Notes: generated by a model not told the origin, from the letters alone. Shown: positions 31,564 through 40,871, numbered from the stretch's first letter. The stretch is DNA of 44,552 nt from Peptococcaceae bacterium UBA7185 (GCA_002491065.1 DKVF01000097.1:1-44552); one strand, 5' to 3'. Translations and numbers: made by a program.

Positions 31564-31591
31564 AGATATTTTTGTGTTGTGCAAAAACAAA

Positions 31592-31633
31592 AGCAGATTT
31601 TGCTCCATCGCTGTGGATAGGACAAAATCTGCT
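31592..31633 (-). terminator. Terminator of the symporter gene
   Basis: AGCAGATTTTG (31592-31602) pairs with CAAAATCTGCT (31623-31633), immediately downstream of the minus-strand stop at 31642. Confidence 0.8.
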
Positions 31634-31641
31634 GTGGAAGG

Positions 31642-32844
31642 TTACGCTTGCTTTGTGGGATGCATTTTTTTATTGATAGTGTCTATTACGACTGCGATGG
31701 CATTATCACCAGAAACATTGGCTGCCGTACCAAAACTATCTTGTGTGAGATAGAGCGCAATCATAAGAGAAGCCAATGGACCGTCTACCGCAATTCCAAT
31801 CATGGGCAGAAAAGGCAGTGCGCTCATCACTGCGCCGCCCGGTGCGCCCGGTGCGGCGACCATTGCGATGCCTAAGATAAACAGAAATGGAATATAAACG
31901 CTGAAGGAATAATCCATACCGTTCATGTACAGCAATGCAACGGCAAAACAGGTCAGGGAGGTGATGCTTCCGGCTAAGTGAATGGTTGCACACAGTGGGA
32001 CAACGAACTCGCGAATTTGTTTCGATACGCCATTCTTTTCTGCGCAGGATACGTTCACAGGAATGGTAGCTGCGGAGGATTGGGTACCAACTGCGGTCAA
32101 ATAGGCCGGAATCTGATTTTTGATGAGCTGGAGCGGATTTTTTTTGCCGATAGCGCCAGCGATACAGAACATCACGCATAAGTAAATCAATTGTAATGGA
32201 ATGGCAGTGCAGAATACTTTCCAAAGAACGCCAAGAATGCTGAACACTTGACCGGAGTAAGCGATATTAGCAAAAGTGCCGGCGATGTAAACAGGCAGAA
32301 AAGGAATGATAATAACTTCTAATACTTTGCGTACGATAACCTGAAATTCCATCACAGCATGATAAAGCACCTCACCCTTTCCGGAGGTACGTACGTAAGA
32401 AATGCCGATTCCCATAATAAAGGCGAACACAATTGCGCCGGTGACATCAAACATTGGCTCCAGTGGAATGTTAATCAGGGAAGAAAGCATTCCAGCACCA
32501 GGATCTCCGATATTGCTGGATAATTCGGAGCCTAAAATGGTTGGAAATATGGTGGTTGAAACAAAGTATGCCAACATACCGGCTGTGATGGTGGAGCCGT
32601 AGGCGATAGCAGTGGTAATACCCAGCAATTTGCCGGCTCCTTGTGACAAATCGGCAATCCCAGCAATCACAAAGGACAAAATGATAAAAGGAATGACAAA
32701 TTTCAGAAAGAGAGAAAAGATGGATGCAATCGTAACTAAAATTTGTACTAAGATTTTCGGGAAGAACATGCCGATGAGAATACCGGCGATAATCCCGATG
32801 AGCAGTTTGGGAACGAGACCTAATGATTTTTTTTCTTGGGACAC
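31642..32844 (-). CDS. Dicarboxylate/amino acid:cation symporter (DAACS family)
   Basis: The 400-aa membrane protein has about eight helices plus two hairpin loops of the GltPh fold. GTQSSAATIPV (hairpin 1, the Ser-rich motif), a TIHLAGS helix and the APGAPGGAVM hairpin 2 are seen. It probably imports serine, threonine, cystine or C4-dicarboxylates with Na+ or H+; the family signature does not fix the substrate. The GTG at 32844 has a GGAGGAGG box 6-7 bases upstream, preferred over longer readings that lack one. It is monocistronic and convergent with acpP. Confidence 0.9.
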   Translation of the reverse strand: MSQEKKSLGLVPKLLIGIIAGILIGMFFPKILVQILVTIASIFSLFLKFVIPFIILSFVIAGIADLSQGAGKLLGITTAIAYGSTITAGMLAYFVSTTIFPTILGSELSSNIGDPGAGMLSSLINIPLEPMFDVTGAIVFAFIMGIGISYVRTSGKGEVLYHAVMEFQVIVRKVLEVIIIPFLPVYIAGTFANIAYSGQVFSILGVLWKVFCTAIPLQLIYLCVMFCIAGAIGKKNPLQLIKNQIPAYLTAVGTQSSAATIPVNVSCAEKNGVSKQIREFVVPLCATIHLAGSITSLTCFAVALLYMNGMDYSFSVYIPFLFILGIAMVAAPGAPGGAVMSALPFLPMIGIAVDGPLASLMIALYLTQDSFGTAANVSGDNAIAVVIDTINKKMHPTKQA

Positions 32845-33054
32845 AAGAAATCCTCCTCCATATAGTGAATTAGAAATGATAATGTAACAAAGTATAATAC
32901 AGTATGCAGAAAAAAGAAAGGGAATTTGGATACATATTTTTAATATTGTATATATTATGTTTTGCTCACGGGGCATATTATGTTATATTTTTGTCAGGAA
33001 GGTATTGTGTATGCCGGATTATAGGGAAAATAAGTCTGTAACAGCGGAATGTCT

Positions 33055-33083
33055 TTCATAAAAAGCAGCTTTTATGCTATACT
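33055..33083 (+). promoter_or_regulatory. Promoter upstream of the 33156 gene
   Basis: TTCATA (33055-33060), 17-base spacer, TATACT (33078-33083) with a TGC extension. The rest of the 311-base gap 32845-33155 shows only a weak minus-strand -10 (AGTATA, 32891-32896) for the symporter. Confidence 0.65.
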
Positions 33084-33155
33084 GAAATAGCGAAAAGAGT
33101 TTTCAAACAGGATAGACAATAAAGTACATAGAATGGGATTAAGGAGGCAGAAAAA

Positions 33156-33488
33156 ATGATTATAGCCAATCCAGATGAACAGGTATGGAATATGCTTACC
33201 GGCGGTGCGGGCTGCTCGTCAGGCCGTCAGGAAATTGACAAGCTGAAAAGAATGCTGAAGGAAGTAGGAATTTCTTTTGTGGTGGACCACGATGACCGGT
33301 ATCATTGGATTCGTTTGCGCAGCCGTCGTGATTTACAGATTATTCAGGTGAAGGCGGATGTATTAGTGGATGGGGATGGCGGGATGCTGGAGTTCCGATA
33401 TGCTGATCAAACACAGACTGGTTTGAATGCAGAGGAAACGTTTACAATGGTGCGAGAGTCTTACGGTGAGGAAAATCAGAATGTGTAA
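33156..33488 (+). CDS. Hypothetical protein, 110 aa
   Basis: I do not recognise this family. The product is soluble, mixed alpha/beta, with a Gly/Ser-rich segment (GGAGCSSGRQE, about 16-26), DHDDRYHWIRLRSRRD (about 44-59) and an acidic C terminus. It has no signal peptide or membrane span. An AAGGAGG box lies close before the ATG, and a strong promoter is 73 bases upstream, so expression is likely. A terminator 100 bases downstream separates it from the pilus operon. Confidence 0.7.
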   Translation: MIIANPDEQVWNMLTGGAGCSSGRQEIDKLKRMLKEVGISFVVDHDDRYHWIRLRSRRDLQIIQVKADVLVDGDGGMLEFRYADQTQTGLNAEETFTMVRESYGEENQNV

Positions 33489-33588
33489 TGGTAGTATCAA
33501 TACAGGATATTTATGGAGCGGCTATGTGAATCCTTTAAGAATAATGAGAAACGGAAGAACATATGCGTCCTATAACGGTTAGTTTGTC

Positions 33589-33640
33589 GAAAAAGAAGAA
33601 GAGGAAGCAATGCATATTACCTTCCTTTTCTTCTTTTTTG
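33589..33640 (+). terminator. Terminator between hypothetical gene and pilus operon
   Basis: A purine-rich arm (33589-33607, AAAAAGAAGAAGAGGAAG) pairs imperfectly with the pyrimidine arm CTTCCTTTTCTTCTTTTTT at 33621-33639. The remaining gap (33489-33751) shows no gene. Confidence 0.75.
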
Positions 33641-33751
33641 TTTGTTGGCGTATTTTGTCGGAAGACTTTTCTTGTAGAAATAGAATTTCCATGATATGGT
33701 ATTTACGATGAAACATTGCATGGAGTGTCGAGCGATACAGGAGGGATTGGG

Positions 33752-34894
33752 ATGATACGTTTTTTTCAGAACGCGTCAGGCAGACAAGCTGATGTGATGG
33801 AAAGCGGACAGCATCGAATTTATGATATTGAGGAGCAGGTGGAAGACGCGCAGACAGCCGCTGGAATTATCAACTATATTTTACGGCAGGCGTTGCTGTG
33901 CCAAGCCAGTGATATTCATTTAGAACCGCGCACAGAGTATCTATTGGTGAAATTTCGCTGCGATGGACAGCTGCGGGAAGAGCAACGGGTAAAGGGCGCG
34001 ATGCAGCAGCTAATTTTAAATCGTATAAAAGTGATGGCAGAGATGGATATCACAGAAAAACGATTGCCACAGGATGGACATTTGGCAGTGCTGTGGCAAA
34101 ACCAAAAATTTGATTTGCGTATTTCCAGTTTACCTCTGTTTCAGGGTGAAAAGATGGTGCTGCGCATTTTGGGACAGCGGGAAACCATGTTGGAGATTGA
34201 GCAATTGGGCTTTTCGGAAGAAAATTTAGCAAAGGTGCAGAGGCTATTGCAGATTCCTCATGGCATGATTTTAGTTTGCGGGCCTACCGGCAGCGGAAAA
34301 ACTACTACCTTATATAGTATGCTGGATAGTCTGCGGAAAAAGGGAAGCAACATTATTACCTTGGAGGATCCGGTGGAATATGAGATGCAGGGAATTAATC
34401 AGGTGCAGATCAACGAAAGGACGGGATTGACTTTTGCCCGCGGACTGCGCAGCATATTGCGGCAGGACCCGGATATCATTATGGTAGGTGAGATTCGCGA
34501 TTTGGAGTCGGCGGAAATTGCGATACGTTTAGCTTATACGGGACATTTGGTGTTGGCTTCTTTGCATACCAGCAACGCATTGAGCGCCATCAAGCGATTG
34601 GTAGAGATGGGAGTTGCCTCTCACCTTCTGGCCAGCTGTTTAAATGGTGTCATTGCGCAGCGTTTGGTGCGCAGGCGCGCTGAGGGCAACATGCAGGGAA
34701 GGCTGGCCATTCAAGAGGTTATGCTTTGTGATGATACTTTTCGGCAATTACTGAGCCAGTATGAAGTATTTTTACAGCAGCAGCAAGCGGTGGTGGCAGG
34801 TTTTGTTTCGCTGGTGGAGGATGGTAAGCGTAAAGTAGCAGAAGGAAGGACAACGATGGAAGAGCTGATTGCCGTAGTGGGGCCGCAATTATGA
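33752..34894 (+). CDS. Type II secretion/type IV pilus assembly ATPase (GspE/ComGA-like)
   Basis: The 380-aa hexameric motor ATPase has ASDIHLEPR near 57-65, GPTGSGKTT Walker A near 184-192, LEDPVEYEMQGINQVQ, the Asp box RQDPDIIMVGEIRD and the His box GHLVLASLHTSN. The tetracysteine zinc site of GspE/PilB is missing: the segment after AQRLVRRR goes straight to GRLAIQEV, as in shorter ComGA-like proteins. The ATG at 33752 follows AGGAGG by 9 bases. The stop overlaps the next start (ATGA). It powers assembly of the pseudopilins encoded downstream. Confidence 0.92.
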   Translation: MIRFFQNASGRQADVMESGQHRIYDIEEQVEDAQTAAGIINYILRQALLCQASDIHLEPRTEYLLVKFRCDGQLREEQRVKGAMQQLILNRIKVMAEMDITEKRLPQDGHLAVLWQNQKFDLRISSLPLFQGEKMVLRILGQRETMLEIEQLGFSEENLAKVQRLLQIPHGMILVCGPTGSGKTTTLYSMLDSLRKKGSNIITLEDPVEYEMQGINQVQINERTGLTFARGLRSILRQDPDIIMVGEIRDLESAEIAIRLAYTGHLVLASLHTSNALSAIKRLVEMGVASHLLASCLNGVIAQRLVRRRAEGNMQGRLAIQEVMLCDDTFRQLLSQYEVFLQQQQAVVAGFVSLVEDGKRKVAEGRTTMEELIAVVGPQL

Positions 34895-36006
34895 GTGTAT
34901 GGGATAGAGCAGTAGAAAAAATAACGATGTGGGCCGATACAGAAATTTTATGGGTACGCAGGCTATCCATACAGCAGCTGCAACTGATTTGCCAGCAACT
35001 ATCCTTTGCGTTAGACAGCGGAATGCCATTGACGGCAGCGTTATTATTAATCGGCACAGAGATGCGGCAGCCGCTTTGCAAAAAGTTTCTTTTGGAACTG
35101 GCGGAATGGGTAAGGCAGGGGCGTACTTTTACACAGGCGTTGCAGCAGAGCAAGATTCGTTATTCGCCTGTTTTGTTGGAATTTGTCTTGGCCGGAGAGG
35201 AAAACGGCGCGCTGCAGGAGACAATTGGCCAGGCGGCCGTCTATTTTCAGCAGCAAAATAAAACGAGACAGATGCTTTTTTCTGCGCTGTTTTATCCAGC
35301 AGTGCTTTTATTGCTAATGGTATTTGCTTTAGGTGCCATGTTTTTTCTGGTAGTTCCAACAGTTGTACAGACTTATGAAAATTTTGATGCCCAATTGCCA
35401 GTGTTGACGCAGTGGTTTATAGAGAGCAGCGAGTGGCTGCGTGATAATTGGTTTTTGCTGCTTGCTGTCATAGTTTTATTAGCAGTGTTGTTCTTATGGC
35501 AGCTGCAGCGTTGGGGAAAACATCCGAAAGTACGTGCGGTGCTGAAAAAAGGATTATTGAAGCTTCCGGTGGTGGGAAAGCTCTATCAGCAATACTGGTT
35601 TGTACAGATTGCGCAGGCATTGGGCATGATGCTTTCCGGTGGGATGCTTTTGCTTCAAAGCTTACGGGCAGTGCAGCAAATCTATGGACGCAGTTTGTTC
35701 ATTGAAGAAGTTGAACAGCTGGCGGAAAATGTGGCGCAGGGTTATAGCCTGAGTATGGGGATGCAGCGGTGTACCTTTATTCCGCAGATGGCATGTCAGA
35801 TGCTGACAGTCAGTGAACACAGCGGTGCATTACCGCAGGGTTTGCTGCAGCTGAGTCAATATTACCGGCAGCAGTTTCAGCAGCGCCTGACTGCAATGAT
35901 TGGTCTGTTGGAGCCTTGTTTTGTAATTTTTTTAGGGGCGCTGGTACTGCTGTTGACCAGCAGTTTGTTTCTGCCGTTATTGCAGTCCTATCAATATTTA
36001 TTGTGA
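34891..36006 (+). CDS. Type II secretion/pilus inner-membrane platform protein (GspF/ComGB-like)
   Basis: The 371-aa polytopic protein has two GspF domains: LSFALDSGMPLTAALLLIG near 33-51 and QALGMMLSGGMLLLQSL near 248-264. Membrane segments lie around 125-155, 190-210 and 340-365. It links the ATPase to pseudopilin polymerisation. Its ATG overlaps the previous gene's stop. It is followed after 10 bases by a prepilin-like gene, so this is a ComG-type operon. Confidence 0.9.
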   Translation: MSVWDRAVEKITMWADTEILWVRRLSIQQLQLICQQLSFALDSGMPLTAALLLIGTEMRQPLCKKFLLELAEWVRQGRTFTQALQQSKIRYSPVLLEFVLAGEENGALQETIGQAAVYFQQQNKTRQMLFSALFYPAVLLLLMVFALGAMFFLVVPTVVQTYENFDAQLPVLTQWFIESSEWLRDNWFLLLAVIVLLAVLFLWQLQRWGKHPKVRAVLKKGLLKLPVVGKLYQQYWFVQIAQALGMMLSGGMLLLQSLRAVQQIYGRSLFIEEVEQLAENVAQGYSLSMGMQRCTFIPQMACQMLTVSEHSGALPQGLLQLSQYYRQQFQQRLTAMIGLLEPCFVIFLGALVLLLTSSLFLPLLQSYQYLL

Positions 36007-36015
36007 GGTGGCGGT

Positions 36016-36468
36016 ATGCAGAGAAAAAACGATACGAAAAATGGGTTTACGTTGGTGGAAATGCTGGTGGTACTGGTACTGCTGTCCTTGCTGTGCAGTT
36101 TGGCGATTCCCTCTCTGGTGCGTAATTGGCGGAATGTGCAGATGGATTATGCAATCCAGCAGCTGCACCATGATATTCGCTGGGCGCAGAGAGCCGCGGA
36201 AAAAGCAGACCAAATAGTAACCATCAACTTTTATCGGTATAAACAGCCTTACACCTACAGTGTTCGCTATGCAGGAAGCCCAGAGCATCTGCGCAGGAGG
36301 GAATTGCCAGACAGGATAGATAAAATCACAGCGGAGACGATTATTATCAATCGTGATAAGCGTATTCAGAAAAATGGGCATATCTTGTTACAGAAGGGGG
36401 AATGTAAACGGTATGTGTATTATTATCAGACAGGACGCACCAGAGTGTCCAAAAAGGCCATACCGTAA
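36016..36468 (+). CDS. Prepilin-like protein (GspH/ComGD type)
   Basis: The 150-aa protein has a type III signal: KNG|FTLVEMLVVL, with cleavage expected after Gly10, followed by a hydrophobic helix to about residue 28 and Glu at +5. The middle (QQLHHDIRWAQRAAEKAD) is typical of GspH/ComGD minor pseudopilins. The C-terminal part is basic. It starts 10 bases after the platform gene with GAGGTGG upstream of the ATG. The last 56 bases overlap the next gene in another frame. Confidence 0.85.
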   Translation: MQRKNDTKNGFTLVEMLVVLVLLSLLCSLAIPSLVRNWRNVQMDYAIQQLHHDIRWAQRAAEKADQIVTINFYRYKQPYTYSVRYAGSPEHLRRRELPDRIDKITAETIIINRDKRIQKNGHILLQKGECKRYVYYYQTGRTRVSKKAIP

Positions 36469-36775
36469 AAATGGTTTTACTCTGCCAGAGATATTGGTCA
36501 GTTTAGCAATTTGTTTGCTTCTTTTGCAAAGCGTGTGGCAATGGAGTCTGTTAGCAGAGAGAAGCAGACAGCGCGCGGCACAAAACGAACAGGCCATATT
36601 TTTGGCACAGAGTGTTTTGGTGGAGCAAGTCCCCCAACTGCCCCAGGGCTGGCAAATTGAGGTGGCAGAGCAGGAGATCGGTGCAAAGTTGACGGAAAAA
36701 AAGGTCACAGTTTCTTATGGGGCGCAAGTTTGGCAGTTCTATTATGCGACGCGTGGAGATGGAGACGATGAATAA
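36413..36775 (+). CDS. Prepilin-like protein (ComGE/GspI type)
   Basis: The 120-aa protein has RKNG|FTLPEILVSLAICLLL, a prepilin cleavage site after about Gly21 with Glu at +5. The leader is long (about 21 residues), and the start at ATG 36413 has only a distant AGGGGG box. The gene overlaps the previous one by 56 bases and the next by 8, a compact arrangement common in comG operons. The mature part is short and Gln/Glu-rich. A start later in the frame cannot be excluded. Confidence 0.78.
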   Translation: MCIIIRQDAPECPKRPYRKNGFTLPEILVSLAICLLLLQSVWQWSLLAERSRQRAAQNEQAIFLAQSVLVEQVPQLPQGWQIEVAEQEIGAKLTEKKVTVSYGAQVWQFYYATRGDGDDE

Positions 36776-37313
36776 AGGATGCAGCAGAAAGATTAAAGGA
36801 CGACAAGGGTTTACATTGGCGGAGGTTCTGGTAGTTTTAAGCCTGCTGTCTCTGTTGTCAGTTTTTTTTCTGCGCTGTTTCTTTTTTGTCGCAGAACAGC
36901 AGCAACAGCACAATGCCAGATTGGAGTTGGAGGATAATCTGATGATTGCAGCTAGTCTTCTGGCCGAAGATATTTCTAAGAGTACAGCGGTGCTTGGTTG
37001 CGAGTCACAACAATTAGTCTTGCAGCAGACAAAGATTATCTATTATAATTTAGGAGAGGATCAGCAGGCGAGCGCCCACGTTTACCCATTGGAAGGAAAA
37101 ATACTTTATCGCCGCGAACATACACAACAGAGCCGTCAACCTATGGCAAATTTTATTTCGGATATGGTTCTTACGTATTTTGATAAGGACGGCGAAAAAA
37201 CGACGGATGCTGACAGGGTATGTGCAGTAGAATTTGTGTTGGAAGGCTACTGGCGGGAAATGGTGTTTCAGCAGCGGCAAATTGTGCGGCTGGAAGGCGC
37301 GGACTATTTATAG
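36768..37313 (+). CDS. Prepilin-like protein (ComGF/GspJ type)
   Basis: The 181-aa protein has GRQG|FTLAEVLVVLSLLSLL, cleavage expected after Gly14, with Glu at +5 and a hydrophobic helix following. The mature domain resembles ComGF/GspJ, with paired strands and a Glu/Gln-rich helix (EQQQQHNARLELEDN). The ATG at 36768 overlaps the previous stop. It is followed after 13 bases by tldD. Confidence 0.85.
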   Translation: MNKGCSRKIKGRQGFTLAEVLVVLSLLSLLSVFFLRCFFFVAEQQQQHNARLELEDNLMIAASLLAEDISKSTAVLGCESQQLVLQQTKIIYYNLGEDQQASAHVYPLEGKILYRREHTQQSRQPMANFISDMVLTYFDKDGEKTTDADRVCAVEFVLEGYWREMVFQQRQIVRLEGADYL

Positions 37314-37326
37314 AGGAGGGCATATC

Positions 37327-38718
37327 ATGCAGAAAAAAGAGGTCAAAGAAATATTAAACTCGGCTTTGGCTGCCGGTGCAGATTTTGCAGAGATTTTTAT
37401 AGAGCAGAAAGAAAGTGTCGCCATCAGCTGTGAAGATGGCAAAATAGAGAAAATCAATACAGGAATTGATTTGGGTATGGGGATTCGGGTGATTGCAGGC
37501 GAGAGTACATCTTACGTACACAGCAACGACGTTTCTCTGGAGAACGGCCGACAGATGGCGAAACTGGCCGGACAGGTGGCTCGTGAAAACCGACAGAAAA
37601 AGTCTGTGCAGGAATTTCAAATTCCCCCGAAAGGGGTGCAGCAGGTGGTGCGGCAACATCCGGAGCAGATAGAGCTTGACGATAAAATTGCTTTGCTGCG
37701 GATAGCGGATGCAGAGGCGAGAGCATTAGACAAAGCCATCAAGCAGGTGGCGTTGGGATACAGTGATGTCGTACAAAATGTACTGATTGCCAACAGCGAG
37801 GGTACTTATGTGGAGGATGAACGGACGCGGGTTCGGCTTGCCTGCAACAGTATTGCGCAGCAGGAAGGACAGATTCAGACGGGTTTTGCGTCTCTGGGTG
37901 GAGCCTGCGGATTTGAATTGTTTAACGAGAAGTCCGCAGAAACGTTAGGTCGGGAAGCTGCACAGCGTGCAGTGACCTTATTGTCAGCGCAGCCTTGCCC
38001 GAAAGGACAAATGACGGTTGTCATAGGCAGTGAAGCCGGTGGGACAATGGTGCATGAAGCATGCGGGCATGGCCTGGAAGGGGATTTGGTGCAGAAAGGA
38101 CTGTCTGCTTACGCCGGAAAGATCGGGCAGCAGGTGGCTTCTGAGAAGATTACTGTGATAGACGATGCCACCATTCCAGGAAAATATGGCAGCTATCAAT
38201 ATGACGATGAAGGTCATGCAGGTCAGAAAACAGTGCTGATTGAAAATGGAATTTTGAAGCAATATATGAATGATTATCAGACCGCTGCACGTACAGGTAC
38301 AGCGTTAACAGGAAATGGCCGTCGGGAGTCTTACAGAGAAAAGCCGATTACACGTATGAGCAATACCTATATCGCGCCGGGAAATGATAAGGTGGAAGAT
38401 ATCATTTCGTCTACAGAATACGGTCTGTATGTGAAACAAATGGGCGGTGGTCAGGTGAACAGTTTGAATGGAGATTATGTGTTTGACGTGGCAGAAGGGT
38501 ATCTCATTGAACATGGGGAAATTACCCGCGCCGTGCGTGGCGCTACGTTGGCGGGGAATGGTCCGGAAAGTTTGCGCAAAGTAGAGATGGTGGGAAATGA
38601 CTTGGGATACGCTATCGGAACTTGCGGAAAAAACGGGCAAAGCGCGCCTGTATCTGATGCACAGCCTACATTGAAAATCTGCGATTTGACTGTAGGCGGT
38701 ACGGGAGCCAATAAATGA
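37327..38718 (+). CDS. tldD: Metalloprotease TldD
   Basis: TldD is the catalytic subunit of the TldD/TldE heterodimeric Zn protease, known to process modified peptides such as microcin B17 and to degrade unfolded CcdA. The active-site motif HEACGHGLEGD is intact (about 242-252). NSEGTYVEDERTRVRLA, DDATIPGKYGSYQYDDEG and NGRRESYREKP fit the family. The 463-aa length is standard. GAGGAGGG precedes the ATG. It is unusual that tldD sits inside a pilus-like operon and overlaps the next pilus-like gene (ATGA). Confidence 0.93.
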   Translation: MQKKEVKEILNSALAAGADFAEIFIEQKESVAISCEDGKIEKINTGIDLGMGIRVIAGESTSYVHSNDVSLENGRQMAKLAGQVARENRQKKSVQEFQIPPKGVQQVVRQHPEQIELDDKIALLRIADAEARALDKAIKQVALGYSDVVQNVLIANSEGTYVEDERTRVRLACNSIAQQEGQIQTGFASLGGACGFELFNEKSAETLGREAAQRAVTLLSAQPCPKGQMTVVIGSEAGGTMVHEACGHGLEGDLVQKGLSAYAGKIGQQVASEKITVIDDATIPGKYGSYQYDDEGHAGQKTVLIENGILKQYMNDYQTAARTGTALTGNGRRESYREKPITRMSNTYIAPGNDKVEDIISSTEYGLYVKQMGGGQVNSLNGDYVFDVAEGYLIEHGEITRAVRGATLAGNGPESLRKVEMVGNDLGYAIGTCGKNGQSAPVSDAQPTLKICDLTVGGTGANK

Positions 38719-39416
38719 GGAAGTGGAAAAAGCAAAACGGATATATCTTGCCGATGATGCTGTTCTTTTTAGCGTGCACGATGTTATGGGGAAGTTTGTT
38801 GCTGCTGACACTTTCTGACGGGTATGTCGCCAGCGATGAGATGGTACGGCAGGAACAGAGCCGGCTTCTGGCTTGGAGCGGGTGGAATATGGCGCTACAG
38901 CAGTTGGAAACGTCGGGCAGTCTGGAAAGTATCTGCATAAATCAGGAAGCAGGCCGCGCCCAAGTGCAATTGCAGGAAACGGCAGAGAATCAAATCAGCA
39001 TACAGTCAGAAGCGTACGCTGGCAGTGTAAAGAAGAAGGTCTCGGGCTGTGTGCAGCTTTTGGAATTCCCCTGGAGTCAGGTTGCAGATTGGCAAATAGC
39101 AGAGAACGTGGAAACAGTGCAGCAACCAAGCATTGTCGTGGCCAAGAAAGATACATTTGCACTGGATACTTCTTGCAGTTTCCCCTTGGTCATCAGTGCA
39201 GGGAAGGAAACGTTGCAAGTGACAGTGCCGCAGCCTGTGACGCTGGATGTTTGTTATGTACATGGCGATTTGCTTGTGGAGGCGCCAATGGTGGCGAATG
39301 CAGTGTATGTCAGTGGACATATTATTGGCGCAGAGCAAATTGAAAGTGAACAAATTATGGAGGAAAATCAAGGCATAACAGGATACAGGGTGCTGGTGAC
39401 GGAACGGGAAGTGTAA
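38715..39416 (+). CDS. Minor pilin-like protein (ComGG/PilX-type N terminus)
   Basis: The 233-aa protein has a short basic leader, KKQNG|YILPMMLFFLACTMLWGSLLLL, which resembles PilX/GspK-like minor pilins where the +5 Glu is not conserved (Met here). The body is soluble and rich in Gln/Val. It overlaps the tldD stop by 4 bases and precedes tldE. The assignment rests on the N-terminal helix and operon context; the remainder is not recognised. Confidence 0.62.
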   Translation: MRKWKKQNGYILPMMLFFLACTMLWGSLLLLTLSDGYVASDEMVRQEQSRLLAWSGWNMALQQLETSGSLESICINQEAGRAQVQLQETAENQISIQSEAYAGSVKKKVSGCVQLLEFPWSQVADWQIAENVETVQQPSIVVAKKDTFALDTSCSFPLVISAGKETLQVTVPQPVTLDVCYVHGDLLVEAPMVANAVYVSGHIIGAEQIESEQIMEENQGITGYRVLVTEREV

Positions 39417-39464
39417 CCGGCATTAGAATAGAAATCGAATAAAATCATGAGGGTGGGAAACAGA

Positions 39465-40808
39465 ATGAGCAGGAACTTTTTAGATTTTGCAAAAACGGGT
39501 TTGCAGAAAGCGCGGCAATTAGGTGCAGACAGTGCAGAATTATTTATAGTAAAAAATCGTTCTTTAGAAGTGGAAATGAAAGAAGGAAGCCTGGACGAGA
39601 TCAAACAATCCGATAGCCAAGGTGTTGGGATGCGGATTATAAAAGGACAAAGGCAGGGATTTTCTTTTTCTTCTGACTTTCGGAGCACTGCTTTAGATAA
39701 AATGGTAGTGCAGGCTATTGCAAACAGTAAATACAATGATGCGGAGCCGCTGCTGCAATTTCCCAGACAAAGCAGGCAGTATCCTAAACTGAATTTGTAT
39801 GATGCGATGATTGGACAATATACCATGGACGCCAAACTGGAATTGGCACAGGAAACGGCACGTCAAGCGCAGCAATGGGATGAGCGTGTACAACGCATCG
39901 AGCGGTCGGGGTATGAAGAAGGTGATGTGGAAATGTGGCTGGCAAACAGTCACGGAGTATGTCTGCATCAAAAGGGTAGTTATTGTGGGTTATTCTGTTT
40001 GGCTTTAGGCGAAAAAGATGGAGAACAGCAAAGTGGGTATGGAATGGATTCAAGCCTTGCCATACAGGAACTGTCACCAGAGAAAGCGGGAAAAATGGCT
40101 GCACGGCGGGCTGTACAGTTGTTGGGAGCAGCACCGGTGGCCAGCGGCGTAATGGATTTGATTCTGGAGCCTATGATTGCAGCGCAGATTTTTGGGATTA
40201 TCAGTTCTTGTTTTTCCGGAGAGGCTGTACAGAAACAGAGATCTTTTTTTGCGGGAAAATTAGGGCAAAAAGTAGCCAGCTCAGATATAACATTGATTGA
40301 TGACGGTACTTTACCAGGACGGCTGGGCTCGGCAGCATTTGACGGTGAGGGTGTAGCTACACAGCGCACAGTGTTATTGAAAGATGGATATTTGCAGCAG
40401 TATTTGTATGATTCCTTATCTGCAGCGAAAGCCAATACCCATTCTACCGGCAATGGTATGCGAGGTTCCTATAAAGGGGTTCCTCATGTGGGGACCACGA
40501 ATTATTATTTAGCGGCGGGAAAAGAATCACCTCAGGATTTGGTTGCAGCAGTAAAGAAAGGAATTTATGTTACAGAAATTATGGGTGCACATACTGCCAA
40601 TGCTGTTTCCGGAGATTTCTCGTTCGGCGCTTCAGGTATTTTGGTTGAACATGGCCAGTTTATTCGTCCGGTACGTGGAATTACTATTGCCGGAAATTTT
40701 CAAGAATTGTTGCAGAAAGTTTGCGGCGTGGGTGATGACCTCACGTTTTTTGGCGGTCAGGGTGCTCCAACAGTGCGTGTTGCAGACATTGCTGTAAGTG
40801 GTATGTAA
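39465..40808 (+). CDS. pmbA: TldE/PmbA metalloprotease subunit
   Basis: The 447-aa protein is the partner of TldD and lacks the HExxxH zinc site. It has VKNRSLEVEMKEGSLDEI, GVGMRIIKGQRQGFS, DDGTLPGRLGSAAFDGEG and NTHSTGNGMRGSYKG. TldE forms the lid that limits substrate access. ATG 39465 is preferred by similarity; a start at 39447 would sit within the GAGGGTGGG box. Both tld genes being 750 bases apart with a pilin-like gene between is unusual. Confidence 0.92.
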   Translation: MSRNFLDFAKTGLQKARQLGADSAELFIVKNRSLEVEMKEGSLDEIKQSDSQGVGMRIIKGQRQGFSFSSDFRSTALDKMVVQAIANSKYNDAEPLLQFPRQSRQYPKLNLYDAMIGQYTMDAKLELAQETARQAQQWDERVQRIERSGYEEGDVEMWLANSHGVCLHQKGSYCGLFCLALGEKDGEQQSGYGMDSSLAIQELSPEKAGKMAARRAVQLLGAAPVASGVMDLILEPMIAAQIFGIISSCFSGEAVQKQRSFFAGKLGQKVASSDITLIDDGTLPGRLGSAAFDGEGVATQRTVLLKDGYLQQYLYDSLSAAKANTHSTGNGMRGSYKGVPHVGTTNYYLAAGKESPQDLVAAVKKGIYVTEIMGAHTANAVSGDFSFGASGILVEHGQFIRPVRGITIAGNFQELLQKVCGVGDDLTFFGGQGAPTVRVADIAVSGM

Positions 40809-40825
40809 AATGTACAGAAAAGGGC

Positions 40826-40855
40826 TTGTCGGGAACAGGAATTTTATGGTATCAT
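40826..40855 (+). promoter_or_regulatory. Promoter of aroQ-pepP-efp
   Basis: TTGTCG (40826-40831), 18-base spacer, TATCAT (40850-40855), ending 16 bases before aroQ. Confidence 0.6.
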
Positions 40856-40871
40856 TAAAACGAGGTGAGTC

